Notes under the pieces: generated by a model
The model's input: only the letters and a program-made list of their open reading frames with translations
Databases searched by the model: none
Told to the model about the DNA's origin: nothing
Source: JAPHTQ01 sp050288165
GTDB lineage: Bacteria; Pseudomonadota; Gammaproteobacteria; Thiohalomonadales; Thiohalomonadaceae
Length of the DNA: 64,000 nucleotides
Reading direction: 5' to 3'
Assembly: GCA_050288165.1 (NCBI GenBank)
Contig: JBNKDG010000002.1
Location: forward strand, 248,001-312,000
Translations under genes and position numbers: made by a program
Shown: one piece after another, positions 25,542 through 34,955 of the stretch
Layout: every line of letters starts with the position of its first letter
Numbering within the stretch: position 1 is the stretch's first letter

Positions 25542-26939
25542 ATGAGTATCAAAACCCGCTTTGCCCCCAGCCCTACTGGCTACCTTCACGTCGGCGGCGC
25601 CCGTACCGCGCTCTTCTCCTGGCTGCATGCCCGCAAGCATGGTGGCCGATTTGTGCTGCGTATCGAGGACACCGATCTGGAGCGCTCCACCCAGGAGTCG
25701 GTCAACGCCATCCTTGAGGGGATGACCTGGCTGGGACTGGAGTACGACGAAGGCCCGTTCTACCAGACCCAGCGCTTCGACCGTTACAACGAAGTGATCG
25801 ACCAGATGCTGGAGCAAGGTCACGCCTACCGCTGCACATGTTCCAAAGAGCGTCTGGATGCCCTGCGCGAAGATCAGATGAAGCGTAAGGAGAAGCCGCG
25901 CTACGACGGCCACTGCCGTGCGCTGAATATCAGCGCCGACGAGCCGCACGTGATCCGCTTTCGCAATCCCGCCGAAGGGGTGGTGCGCTTTGACGACTTG
26001 GTGCGCGGCAAGGTGGTGTTCCAGAACAGCGAACTGGACGACCTGATTATCCGCCGCACCGACGGTTCGCCCACCTACAATCTCACCGTGGTGGTGGACG
26101 ACCTCGACATGGGCATCACCCAGGTCATCCGCGGTGACGACCACATCAACAACACCCCACGCCAGATCAACCTGCTGAAGGCGATGGGTGCCGAGCCGCC
26201 GATGTACGCACACGTGCCGATGATCCTCGGCGACGATGGTGCGCGTCTCTCCAAGCGCCACGGCGCGGTCAGCGTGATGCAGTACAAGGAGCAGGGCATC
26301 CTGCCCGAGGCGCTGCTCAACTATCTGGTGCGCCTCGGTTGGTCCTACGAAGACCGCGAGGTCTTCTCCATCGACGAGATGATCGAGCTGTTCGACATCA
26401 ACGACGTCAACAAGGCGGCCTCAGCCTTTAACACTGAAAAGCTGCTGTGGCTCAACCAGCACTACATTAAGAGCGACAAGCCAGAGCGCATTGCCCATCT
26501 GCTCAGTCCGCACATGGGCGATCTGGGTATCGATCCCAGTGAGGGGCCGGAGTTGGCGGCGGTGGTCGAAGCGCAGCGCGAGCGGGCCAAGACCCTGGTG
26601 GAACTGGCCGAGATCAGCGCCTTCTACTACAGGGACTTCGAAGGCTATCCGGAGAAGACTGCGCAGAAGGCGTTTGTCGAGGCGGCCATCGCGCCGTTGG
26701 AGACAGTGAAGGCGAAACTGGCTGCGCTCAGCGACTGGGATCGCGAGGCGATCCATGGCTGCATCGAACAGACCGTCGCCGAGCTGGAGATCGGCATGGG
26801 CAAGCTGGGGATGCCGCTACGTCTGGCGGTGACCGGTGGAACCCCGGCGCCGGACCTGGATCTGACTCTCTATATCGTCGGTAAAGAGACGACTCTGCGG
26901 CGCATCGATCAAGCCCTGGAATTTATCCGTAAAGGCTGA
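25542..26939 (+). CDS. gltX: Glutamyl-tRNA synthetase
   Basis: Charges tRNA-Glu with glutamate. 465 residues; class I motifs RFAPSPTGYLHVGGARTALF (HIGH equivalent HVGG) and ARLSKRHG (KMSKS equivalent). The C-terminal anticodon-binding domain is complete (EAIHGCIEQTVAELEIGMGKLGMPLRLAVTG). CTC at residues 112-114 (YRCTCSKERLDALRE) is the zinc-site-like region. glnS follows after 66 bp and a tRNA-Glu gene lies 2 kb downstream on the same strand. Since glnS is present, this enzyme need not misacylate tRNA-Gln. Confidence 0.97.
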   Translation: MSIKTRFAPSPTGYLHVGGARTALFSWLHARKHGGRFVLRIEDTDLERSTQESVNAILEGMTWLGLEYDEGPFYQTQRFDRYNEVIDQMLEQGHAYRCTCSKERLDALREDQMKRKEKPRYDGHCRALNISADEPHVIRFRNPAEGVVRFDDLVRGKVVFQNSELDDLIIRRTDGSPTYNLTVVVDDLDMGITQVIRGDDHINNTPRQINLLKAMGAEPPMYAHVPMILGDDGARLSKRHGAVSVMQYKEQGILPEALLNYLVRLGWSYEDREVFSIDEMIELFDINDVNKAASAFNTEKLLWLNQHYIKSDKPERIAHLLSPHMGDLGIDPSEGPELAAVVEAQRERAKTLVELAEISAFYYRDFEGYPEKTAQKAFVEAAIAPLETVKAKLAALSDWDREAIHGCIEQTVAELEIGMGKLGMPLRLAVTGGTPAPDLDLTLYIVGKETTLRRIDQALEFIRKG

Positions 26940-27005
26940 AGTGATATCGCTATAATGACAGCAATCCGCAGCGTTGCTGCATCTGACTAGGAAGGTTTTG
27001 CATAC

Positions 27006-28697
<1,692 letters not shown>

Positions 28698-28732
28698 GTG
28701 GCCTGCCGCCTGTAATAATCCCTGTCACAGGC

Positions 28733-28760
28733 TTGACACAGGCGGCTAAATCTCTAGAAT
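28733..28760 (+). promoter_or_regulatory. Sigma-70 promoter of the tRNA operon
   Basis: TTGACA (28733-28738), 16-bp spacer, TAGAAT (28755-28760), 17 bp before tRNA-Ala. Typical strong stable-RNA promoter. Confidence 0.75.
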
Positions 28761-28776
28761 ACACGCCTTCCTCACC

Positions 28777-28852
<76 letters not shown>

Positions 28853-28901
28853 AGTTCGGTGACGCCGACACCTAAAACGGCACGACAAAACGCAAGTTTT
28901 T

Positions 28902-28977
28902 GTCCCCATCGTCTAGAGGCCTAGGACATCGCCCTTTCACGGCGACGACAGGGGTTCGACTCCCCTTGGGGACGCCA
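28902..28977 (+). tRNA. tRNA-Glu(TTC)
   Basis: 76 nt with encoded CCA. Acceptor GTCCCCA / TGGGGAC, anticodon loop CTTTCAC (anticodon TTC) in a CGCC / GGCG stem, T loop TTCGACT. Located 49 bp after tRNA-Ala and followed by a terminator. Confidence 0.96.
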
Positions 28978-28983
28978 ATAAGA

Positions 28984-29015
28984 AACCCGCAAGGTTCTGC
29001 CTTGCGGGTTTTTTC
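28984..29015 (+). terminator. Terminator of the tRNA operon
   Basis: Eleven-base-pair stem AACCCGCAAGG / CCTTGCGGGTT, TTCTG loop, then TTTTCTTTT. Confidence 0.9.
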
Positions 29016-29084
29016 TTTTGCGTTATCCGTTAATCCCTACCGTATTACCATGGAAATTGAGGTGGCAGTGTCTATCCTCAGTGT

Positions 29085-29429
29085 ATGCATTTCGCGAGCA
29101 AAAAATTACCTGCAATGATTGTGGCATTATCCCTGGTGTTACTGCCGTTGCAGGCCTCTCTGGCTGAAACGGAAGTCGTTACTGAGGTAGCCCACTGTCT
29201 ACAGCACGAAGGGAGCGCGGCAGAGACGGCTACGCATCACGACAGGCAGGTGCTCGATCATTGCTGTGCGCCATATTTCTGCCATGCGACACATGGCTAT
29301 GCATTGCTAAATGAAACAGAGGGGAGTTTCTCTCTTTCCCCAATCATCGTATTGCGGCTGTCTTCCTATAACATCGCTGCCGTTGTTAACCGGCCACTCA
29401 CACCACCGTTTCATCCTCCAAAAGCCTGA
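29085..29429 (+). CDS. Small exported His/Cys protein, possible metal-handling role
   Basis: A 114-residue protein with a signal peptide (PAMIVALSLVLLPLQASLA) and a short mature part holding a cluster of possible metal ligands (HCLQHEG, HHDRQVLDHCCAPYFCHATHG) and a Pro-rich end (RPLTPPFHPPKA). This resembles small periplasmic proteins found in copper/cation resistance operons, but no named family is recognised. Start may be ATG 29085 or 29115; neither has a clear ribosome site. First of four small same-strand genes up to 30527. Confidence 0.6.
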   Translation: MHFASKKLPAMIVALSLVLLPLQASLAETEVVTEVAHCLQHEGSAAETATHHDRQVLDHCCAPYFCHATHGYALLNETEGSFSLSPIIVLRLSSYNIAAVVNRPLTPPFHPPKA

Positions 29430-29457
29430 TCGCACCCTTTCCATCTCTACGTCTGTA

Positions 29458-29493
29458 CATCGTTAAACGTTGTCAGTGCATCGTTACGCGTTG
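29458..29493 (+). promoter_or_regulatory. Tandem 21-bp-spaced direct repeat, candidate operator
   Basis: CATCGTTAAACGTTG at 29458-29472 and CATCGTTACGCGTTG at 29479-29493, 13 of 15 identical, offset by exactly 21 bp (two helical turns) and each partly palindromic around CGTT/AACG. They lie 15-50 bp before the Met-rich protein gene. Confidence 0.4.
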
Positions 29494-29507
29494 CAAAGGA
29501 GCGAGTT

Positions 29508-29912
29508 ATGAACATCTTCAAATACAGCAGCATGATAGTTTTGTTGGCCTTCAGTTTGGCCAGTACCTCACTGGTTACTGCCGAAGAAAACGATATCAAC
29601 AATAACGCACCTCCCATGATGAACGGCTACGGCATGCCGATGATGGGTGGGCAGTGGAACGGTCCACCGGCAAACAGTGGACAGTGGAACGGCATGCCGA
29701 TGATGCACGGCCAGTGGGGTGGAATGCCAATGATGGGTGGTCAATGGGGCGGCCCAATGATGGGGAATTCCTGGGGTGGTATGCCGATGATGCATGGTTA
29801 CTGGAATGGTGGTATGCCCTGTCAGCAGGCAGTCGATATGCAGCAGATGAGCCAGCGACTGGCACATATCGAAGTGCAACTGGATAAGTTGCTGAAGCAG
29901 AAAAACCGTTAG
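29508..29912 (+). CDS. Exported Met/Gly/Trp-rich repeat protein
   Basis: A 134-residue protein: signal peptide (SMIVLLAFSLASTSLVTA), then about seven imperfect repeats of the type GMPMMxGQWxG (residues about 38-108; 18 Met, many Gly and Trp), then a short coiled tail (DMQQMSQRLAHIEVQLDKLLKQ). Met-rich MxxM and MM patterns with His bind Cu(I) in periplasmic copper proteins; the single Cys (GMPCQQ) lies after the repeats. Strong AAGGAGCGAG ribosome site before ATG 29508. Function is inferred only from composition and neighbours. Confidence 0.75.
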   Translation: MNIFKYSSMIVLLAFSLASTSLVTAEENDINNNAPPMMNGYGMPMMGGQWNGPPANSGQWNGMPMMHGQWGGMPMMGGQWGGPMMGNSWGGMPMMHGYWNGGMPCQQAVDMQQMSQRLAHIEVQLDKLLKQKNR

Positions 29913-29931
29913 GTCTCACAGGAGGTGTGGT

Positions 29932-30162
29932 ATGTGGTGGGGATATGAACATCCGATGGGATACGGATTCGGTGGAATTGTAATGTGGATATTCTGGATA
30001 GTGTTGTTCGTAGTGGTGGTCTGGCTGGTAAAGAACATGATCAGCGGCCAGGCCAACCCACCGCACAGTAAGAGTGCGTTGGAAATACTGGAACAGCGCT
30101 ATGCAAAGGGAGAAATAGGCAAGGAGGAGTTTGAAGAGAAGAAGCGCGATCTTGGTGGCTGA
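29932..30162 (+). CDS. SHOCT-domain small membrane protein
   Basis: A 76-residue protein: N-terminal aromatic segment (MWWGYEHPMGYGFGG), one membrane helix (VMWIFWIVLFVVVVWLVKNMI) and a C-terminal SHOCT domain (SALEILEQRYAKGEIGKEEFEEKKRDL). SHOCT modules are short oligomerisation domains. CAGGAGGTGT ribosome site 19 bp after the Met-rich gene. Such proteins often travel with copper and other metal-resistance genes. Confidence 0.85.
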   Translation: MWWGYEHPMGYGFGGIVMWIFWIVLFVVVVWLVKNMISGQANPPHSKSALEILEQRYAKGEIGKEEFEEKKRDLGG

Positions 30163-30176
30163 GTGTGGAGGAGTCG

Positions 30177-30527
30177 ATGCAACAGAGTCAAAGTCACAAC
30201 AGCGGTGTGTGGGATGTGCGGCGAAAAATCGTCGTTCCTGCACTGAGCGTAGCGGATAGTCCCGCTTCCGCTATTGAAGCAGTTGAACAGCTCGAAGGCG
30301 TTCATAGTGTAAAGGTTGATGCGAAGAAGAGACGGCTGGTGGTGACTTACGATGCCTCGCGAATCGATTATTACTCGATCACTGTTACTCTTGGCGGGGT
30401 GGGCTTTCCGCCACAGGATAGTTGGTGGTCAAATCTGTGGGCAAGAATTTACCAGTTCACAGACAGTAACGCGCGTGACAATGCCAATACACCTGCGCCG
30501 CCCTGCTGTAATAAACCACCCAGGTAG
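30177..30527 (+). CDS. HMA-fold-like protein lacking the CxxC metal site
   Basis: A 116-residue protein whose central 65 residues follow the heavy-metal-associated (ferredoxin-like) fold: VVPALSVADSPASAIEAVEQLEGVHSVKVDAKKRRLVVTYD and SITVTLGGVGFPP. In place of the usual GMTCxxC loop there is SVADSPAS, so the normal Cu/Zn ligands are missing; a CC pair sits at the C-terminus instead (PPCCNKPP). GGAGG lies 5 bp before ATG 30177; GTG 30165 is the alternative. Last gene of the four-gene cluster. Confidence 0.7.
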   Translation: MQQSQSHNSGVWDVRRKIVVPALSVADSPASAIEAVEQLEGVHSVKVDAKKRRLVVTYDASRIDYYSITVTLGGVGFPPQDSWWSNLWARIYQFTDSNARDNANTPAPPCCNKPPR

Positions 30528-30547
30528 TTTGTCGGCCCGTCACGGTT

Positions 30548-30829
30548 CTATTCTGTGATCGCGACGCCGCGCCAGAACGCGATTCGAGCCTTGATTTCCT
30601 TTGCGGCTTCTTTGGGTTCTGGATAATACCAGGCAGCATCCGGATTCTTTCGGTCACCTACAACGATACTGTAATAGCTGGCTACGCCTTTCCATGGACA
30701 TGTCGTATGAGTATCGCTTGGTTCCAGGTACGCCATATGGACAGCACTGGCAGGGAAGTAATGATTGCCTTCCACTACGACGGTGTCGTCACTTTCAGCG
30801 ATAACGGTTTCTTCCCATATTGCGCGCAT
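30548..30829 (-). CDS. DUF427 domain protein
   Basis: A 93-residue protein with the DUF427 pattern: AIWEETVIAESDDTVVVEGNHYFPASAV, then PSDTHTTCPWKGVASYYSI and AAWYYPEPKEAAKEIKARIAFW. The C-P-W-K-G motif is the conserved core of the family. Function unknown. Convergent with the HMA-like gene (20 bp apart). ATG 30829 is preceded by AGGAGTG. Confidence 0.9.
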   Translation of the reverse strand: MRAIWEETVIAESDDTVVVEGNHYFPASAVHMAYLEPSDTHTTCPWKGVASYYSIVVGDRKNPDAAWYYPEPKEAAKEIKARIAFWRGVAITE

Positions 30830-31128
30830 GCTTCACTCCTGTTTGCTCTACCTGTAATCAGTGTGGTACATAATGAGAGCGGGCACAGCCACTACAACAC
30901 CTAATAACAATACCCGCATCTTTATCATGGATATTTTTAATTACATTTTCCACAGTACAGCGGACTGTGAGCCAGGTATCAGTCGATACCGCGCTCTGTC
31001 ACAGTTTGTAGCGCATGTGCGTGAGCCTCTTCACGCTCCGCTGTCTCGTGTCTCGATCACACTATCCTGACATGGTTACTATTCAGTCGTACTGATCACC
31101 AGAACCTGACATAACAAGGTATAAAAAC
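30830..31128. other. 299-bp intergenic region with a nested inverted repeat
   Basis: Holds the divergent start regions of the DUF427 and cNMP-binding genes. A nested palindrome is present: ACTGTGA (30964) / TCACAGT (to 31005) around GGTATC-AGTC-GATACC (30975-30990). A 69-codon open frame (30861-31070) has no ribosome site or family signature and is not called a gene. No clear promoter is identified. Confidence 0.5.
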
Positions 31129-31602
31129 ATGAAAATCGATACTGCATGGTTGGAGGAGAAGGTATTTGGCCACAAACTGTCTGCGGACGAACTGGATGCA
31201 CTCAATTCCCTCATGGATGCAGACAGCGTGGCGAAAGGCGGAAAGATTGTTACCCAGGGGCAGGCGGGTGGTGTGCTCACTATCCTGAAGTCAGGTAGCG
31301 CGCTGGTACAGACCAGTGGTCCGAACCCGGTTGATGTTGCCATCCTTGAAGCGGGGGCCGTGATCGGGGAGATGAGCTTTCTTACCGATGACGCTGCCAG
31401 TGCCAATGTCCTGGCCACCAGTGACTGCGAGGTCTATCGGATTAATCGCTCAGGGTTTTCCGAGTTGATGAATCGTCATGAGGAACTGGCCTTTTCCCTG
31501 TTCGTTTATATCCTGCGCCACACCGCGACAGTGATTCGTCATATGAACGAAGAGCACGTCAGCATGATGCAGTACATCGTCGGTACTCGTATGGGAACTT
31601 GA
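31129..31602 (+). CDS. Cyclic-nucleotide-binding domain protein
   Basis: A 157-residue protein that is almost only a cNMP-binding (CAP-like) beta-roll: GGKIVTQGQAGGVLTILKSGSALVQ, VAILEAGAVIGEMSFLTDDAASANVLATSDCEVYRI. The phosphate-binding cassette has GEMSFL followed by DAASANV where cAMP binders have R-A/T, so nucleotide binding is uncertain. No DNA-binding or catalytic domain is attached. Stand-alone regulator of unknown target; followed by a terminator. Confidence 0.85.
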   Translation: MKIDTAWLEEKVFGHKLSADELDALNSLMDADSVAKGGKIVTQGQAGGVLTILKSGSALVQTSGPNPVDVAILEAGAVIGEMSFLTDDAASANVLATSDCEVYRINRSGFSELMNRHEELAFSLFVYILRHTATVIRHMNEEHVSMMQYIVGTRMGT

Positions 31603-31640
31603 ATACATGGCTATCACCCTGCTGCAAGGCAGGGGAACAG

Positions 31641-31674
31641 AAAAAAGCCGCCACATCTCTTTGGCGGCTTTTTT
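31641..31674. terminator. Bidirectional terminator
   Basis: AAAAAAGCCGCC / GGCGGCTTTTTT stem with a 10-nt loop between the convergent cNMP-binding and ankyrin genes. Confidence 0.85.
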
Positions 31675-31702
31675 CCGCTAAGGCGGTGGCAAGGCGTGTA
31701 TA

Positions 31703-32170
31703 TTATTTGGCACCGGCTTTTTTCAATAGTGAAATGATGTTTTCACGGTGTGTGCCACGCACCATTTTTATAGGTGTTTCTCCCCATTTGTTTCCATGAT
31801 TAGGATTAGCACCTGCTTTTAGCAATATCTTCACAAGCTTCAGGTTTCCTTTTTGGCACGCATGATTCAGCGGAGAGTTGTTGTCGCCATCAGCATAATT
31901 AACGTCAGCACCCGCAGATATCAGCAGATGTACAATCTCTATCCGCTCAAGTCGTGTCGCTTGTGTGAGAAATGTAGGGGCTGCCCTTGAATCGAAGGTT
32001 AAGTCAGGATCGAGCTTACTTTTTATAAGGTTTTCTACTTCTGGAATATCATTTTGCATTATGGCTGTGTGCATCCGTTCATACATATCGTTTGCATGGG
32101 CAGAAGCAATAAACAGGAGTAGTCCGAATATCAGTAAAGATTTCAGGTGCACATTTCTTATTCCATGCAT
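31703..32170 (-). CDS. Exported ankyrin-repeat protein
   Basis: A 155-residue protein with a signal peptide (LLIFGLLLFIASAHA) and three to four ankyrin repeats (TFLTQATRLERIEIVHLLISAGADVNYADGDNN; SPLNHACQKGNLKLVKILLKAGANPNHGNKWGET; PIKMVRGTHRENIISLLKKAG). Probably periplasmic and protein-binding. ATG 32170 is preferred to the TTG just before it. Bases are more AT-rich than in the core genes around. No partner gene is obvious. Confidence 0.85.
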   Translation of the reverse strand: MHGIRNVHLKSLLIFGLLLFIASAHANDMYERMHTAIMQNDIPEVENLIKSKLDPDLTFDSRAAPTFLTQATRLERIEIVHLLISAGADVNYADGDNNSPLNHACQKGNLKLVKILLKAGANPNHGNKWGETPIKMVRGTHRENIISLLKKAGAK

Positions 32171-32255
32171 CAATGTTCGTCCAGGTTGAATGGGTATTGT
32201 GCTGTCATATGCAGCGGATGGAAAGTCTGTACAAGCTGGGTAGTTATGCCTAGCT

Positions 32256-32636
32256 TTAATTTACATTATACGATGCATAATACGCCAGTCCTGCCACACT
32301 CCAGAACACCAGCCAACTGATATGACGACCTCTGGTAAAGCCGAACGCAAGTATTCCCGTGAGAAGGAAAACAACGCTAACGGTTTGAAGCACAGTACGT
32401 TGGATATCCGCATCTGACTCAATCATCAACAACAGCCAGGCAAAGCCCCACCAGGCGATGGAGGTCATGTGCCAGGCAAAACGCAGAGTGCCTTTGGTAA
32501 AGGTGTCACCACCGAATAGATGGGGAACTTTCCCCGCGCGGAACAGGCGGATCAGGATATAGCGCTCACCGAGATAGGAGTGGATGAGGCCGATCAAAAC
32601 GAGCAGCGCGGCGGCAGTTGGTAACACTTGGGTCAT
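32256..32636 (-). CDS. Small four-helix membrane protein
   Basis: A 126-residue protein with four predicted helices (AAALLVLIGLIHSYLG; HMTSIAWWGFAWLLLMI; QTVSVVFLLTGILAFGF; SWLVFWSVAGLAYYAS). His, Glu and Arg residues in the first loop (HSYLGERYILIRLFRAGKVPHLFGGD) look conserved-type. Five bases separate it from the tal stop, so it is read from the tal operon. No known function. Confidence 0.75.
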   Translation of the reverse strand: MTQVLPTAAALLVLIGLIHSYLGERYILIRLFRAGKVPHLFGGDTFTKGTLRFAWHMTSIAWWGFAWLLLMIESDADIQRTVLQTVSVVFLLTGILAFGFTRGRHISWLVFWSVAGLAYYASYNVN

Positions 32637-32641
32637 CCCCG

Positions 32642-33607
32642 TTAGCTGGAACAGTGCTTTTCTCTCATAAACTGTGCCAGACGATCAAGGTCGGCGCTGA
32701 ATTTCCTGATGCCATCCGCCAGTTTTTCTGTCGCCATCGCATCCTCGTTCATCATCCAGCGGAAGGACTTCTCATCCAGTGAGAGTTTTTCCAGTTCCAT
32801 CGAGCGGGATAAAGTAGGGTCGAGCTTGCGGGGCAGGGTGCTGCTGTCGCTTTCAAGTTCTTCCAGCAACTTTGGTGAGATGGTGAGGAGATCGCAACCG
32901 GCCAACTGTTTGATCTCGCCGCTATTACGGAAGCTGGCGCCCATGATCTCTGTTTTGTAGCCGAAGTGCTTGTAGTAGTGATAAATCTGGGTGACCGATT
33001 GCACGCCGGGGTCCTCCTCGGCGGGGATGCTATCCACACCCCTGGCGGCCTTATACCAGTCGAGAATGCGACCGACGAATGGTGAGATCAATTGCACCTT
33101 AGCTTCGGCGCAGGCCACCGCCTGGGCGAAGCTGAAGAGCAGGGTGAGATTGCAGTGGATACCTTCTTTCTCGAGCTGTTCGGCAGCGCGAATCCCCTCC
33201 CAGGTGGAGGCGATTTTGATCAGGATTCTCTCGCGGCTGGTCCCTTCCTTCTCGAACATCGAGATAATCCGGCGGGCGGTTTCGATGGTTCCCTCTGTAT
33301 TGAAGGAGAGGGTCGCGTCAACCTCTACCGAGACCCGACCGGGGACAATCGCCAGGATTTCCTGGGCGAAGTTCACCGCCAGTTGCTCCAGACAGGGGCG
33401 CATCTGCTGGGACGGGTCACAGATATCCTGTGGACAGCGCTGGAGGGCATCTTCCACAAGATGCGTATATTCAGGCATTTGCGCCGCGGCGAGGAGCAGG
33501 GATGGGTTGGTGGTGGCGTCCTGGGGACGGTGCTTTCTGATGGACTCGATATCACCCGTGTCGGCGACAACGACGGTCATCTCACGGAGTTGGTCAAGTG
33601 CGCTCAT
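32642..33607 (-). CDS. tal: Transaldolase
   Basis: Pentose-phosphate enzyme that moves dihydroxyacetone from sedoheptulose-7-phosphate to glyceraldehyde-3-phosphate. 321 residues, TalB type: ATTNPSLLLAAAQMPEY, VSVEVDATLSFNTEGTIETARRI, the Schiff-base lysine in RILIKIASTWEGIRAAEQLEKEGIHCNLTLLFSFAQAVACAEA, and SPFVGRILDWYKA. Co-transcribed with the small membrane protein behind it. Confidence 0.96.
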   Translation of the reverse strand: MSALDQLREMTVVVADTGDIESIRKHRPQDATTNPSLLLAAAQMPEYTHLVEDALQRCPQDICDPSQQMRPCLEQLAVNFAQEILAIVPGRVSVEVDATLSFNTEGTIETARRIISMFEKEGTSRERILIKIASTWEGIRAAEQLEKEGIHCNLTLLFSFAQAVACAEAKVQLISPFVGRILDWYKAARGVDSIPAEEDPGVQSVTQIYHYYKHFGYKTEIMGASFRNSGEIKQLAGCDLLTISPKLLEELESDSSTLPRKLDPTLSRSMELEKLSLDEKSFRWMMNEDAMATEKLADGIRKFSADLDRLAQFMREKHCSS

Positions 33608-33782
33608 GGTTTACTCCCTGTCTTCATCTCTCAATGAATCAATGCAGATGAATATAGACGTTGAGGGCCAATGTGTCAGAAAGCAAGAGAGTCTGGCTTA
33701 ACTGGAATCTTGAACGTATTCAGTACATTTCGTAGTCTGACGCCCAGTCTCTCAGATATGCGCTGTGGCAGGTGATTCAGTC

Positions 33783-34175
33783 TTAGTCAGTGGGGCTGAC
33801 TCGATTGGCGACTTCGATCAGGTTCCTGTCCGGGTCATGGAAGTAGAGCGAGATAATTGGACCGGTGGCACTGGTACGTTCTGCCGGTCCTTCGATGATT
33901 TCAATCCCCGATGCTGTCAGATGCATCAATACATCGCTCAACGGTGTGGTGGTAATAAAGCATAAATCTGCTGCGCCAGGAGTAGGGTGTCCTGCTTTGG
34001 GTTCGAACTCGTTGCCGTACTCATGCAGATTAATCTTTTGTGTACCAAAGCGAAGTGCATGACGGCCATTACCGAAACGGATCGCCTCCATGCCCAGCAC
34101 GCGAGTGTAGAAGCCGATAGCGTCGTCAATGTTGCGGACGGTCAGGACGAGATGATCAAGATGCGATATTTGCAT
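33783..34175 (-). CDS. VOC-superfamily (glyoxalase/dioxygenase-like) protein
   Basis: A 130-residue protein of two beta-alpha-beta-beta-beta modules: HLDHLVLTVRNIDDAIGFYTRVLGMEAIRF and LMHLTASGIEIIEGPAERTSATGPIISLYFHDPDRNLIEVAN. Metal-ligand-type residues (His in HLDHLV, His in INLHEYG, Glu in IEVAN) are present. This subfamily is often annotated as VOC/virulence protein; substrate unknown. Starts 9 bp after the endonuclease gene ends, so the two are probably co-transcribed. Confidence 0.88.
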   Translation of the reverse strand: MQISHLDHLVLTVRNIDDAIGFYTRVLGMEAIRFGNGRHALRFGTQKINLHEYGNEFEPKAGHPTPGAADLCFITTTPLSDVLMHLTASGIEIIEGPAERTSATGPIISLYFHDPDRNLIEVANRVSPTD

Positions 34176-34184
34176 AATGGGCTA

Positions 34185-34916
34185 TCAATACGCCCAGATT
34201 TGACGCACAGAACCCTTCTCTTTCTCTATTTCTGGTCCGGTCAAATTTCCCCAGATCAACATCCCTGCTCGCTTTTCGATATACGAGGTAGAGACCTGAT
34301 ATTCAGAAAGCTCTCCAGAGAGTGCCGAATTCTTCATCTCGAAGGCCCACATTTTTAAACGACCACTCTTATCTTCCGTCAGAATACATTTGTAGAAGTG
34401 GCTGGGAATAGGAATTGATACGCCATTTTCATCACTCTCACCGATCATGGCAATCGATTCCATGAAATCAAAGATAGGCCCGGTCATCACATAGGTCTCA
34501 AGGACGTTGGGGTCGCTATCCAAAACTCTTACGGCCGACTCAAGCTCTCTCCATCTTTGTCGATTAAATTGCGGTGCCTGGGGAGACATGTTTGAAAGCA
34601 GAAAGGTCTCACTGTTCTGTATGTCCTCATCGCTTTGATTAGCACTGGCAACAAGATGCCCTCTGTCAAAACCACTGGCAGAATAATCGCTAAGATCGGC
34701 CCGGAATCGCCTGGGGACTCGGTAGTCAGGCCTGAAATTGTCCAGGCGCTCAACAGGCGTCATATCTTTCTTATCAGGGTCGACGATTTCTAACGCCCAT
34801 TTCGCCTGCCTGAAGTAGTAGGAGTATCCAACCGAGAAATTTCGATTTATCAGCAACTGATCTGCTGCAGGGCATCCGTACCTGAATTCAGGTCTGATTG
34901 AAGCTTCTATTAACAT
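34185..34916 (-). CDS. DNA/RNA non-specific endonuclease (NUC1 family), no signal peptide
   Basis: A 243-residue beta-beta-alpha-metal nuclease. Catalytic motif DRGHLVASAN (Asp-Arg-Gly-His) is intact at about residue 100, followed by LLSNMSPQAPQFNRQRWRELE with the metal-binding Asn. The N-terminus (FRYGCPAADQLLINRNFSVGYSYYFRQAKWALEIVDP) is the usual NUC1 start. Most family members are secreted, but no signal peptide is visible here. ATG 34916 has AGGAAGGGATATC upstream. A CTAG repeat lies 40 bp upstream. Confidence 0.88.
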   Translation of the reverse strand: MLIEASIRPEFRYGCPAADQLLINRNFSVGYSYYFRQAKWALEIVDPDKKDMTPVERLDNFRPDYRVPRRFRADLSDYSASGFDRGHLVASANQSDEDIQNSETFLLSNMSPQAPQFNRQRWRELESAVRVLDSDPNVLETYVMTGPIFDFMESIAMIGESDENGVSIPIPSHFYKCILTEDKSGRLKMWAFEMKNSALSGELSEYQVSTSYIEKRAGMLIWGNLTGPEIEKEKGSVRQIWAY

Positions 34917-34955
34917 AAGATATCCCTTCCTGTGTCGATACTGAGTGTTGGGTAA

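Noticed and set aside
30861..31070. A 69-codon frame in the gap before the cNMP-binding gene
   Set aside because: No ribosome site, no family pattern and it spans a nested inverted repeat.
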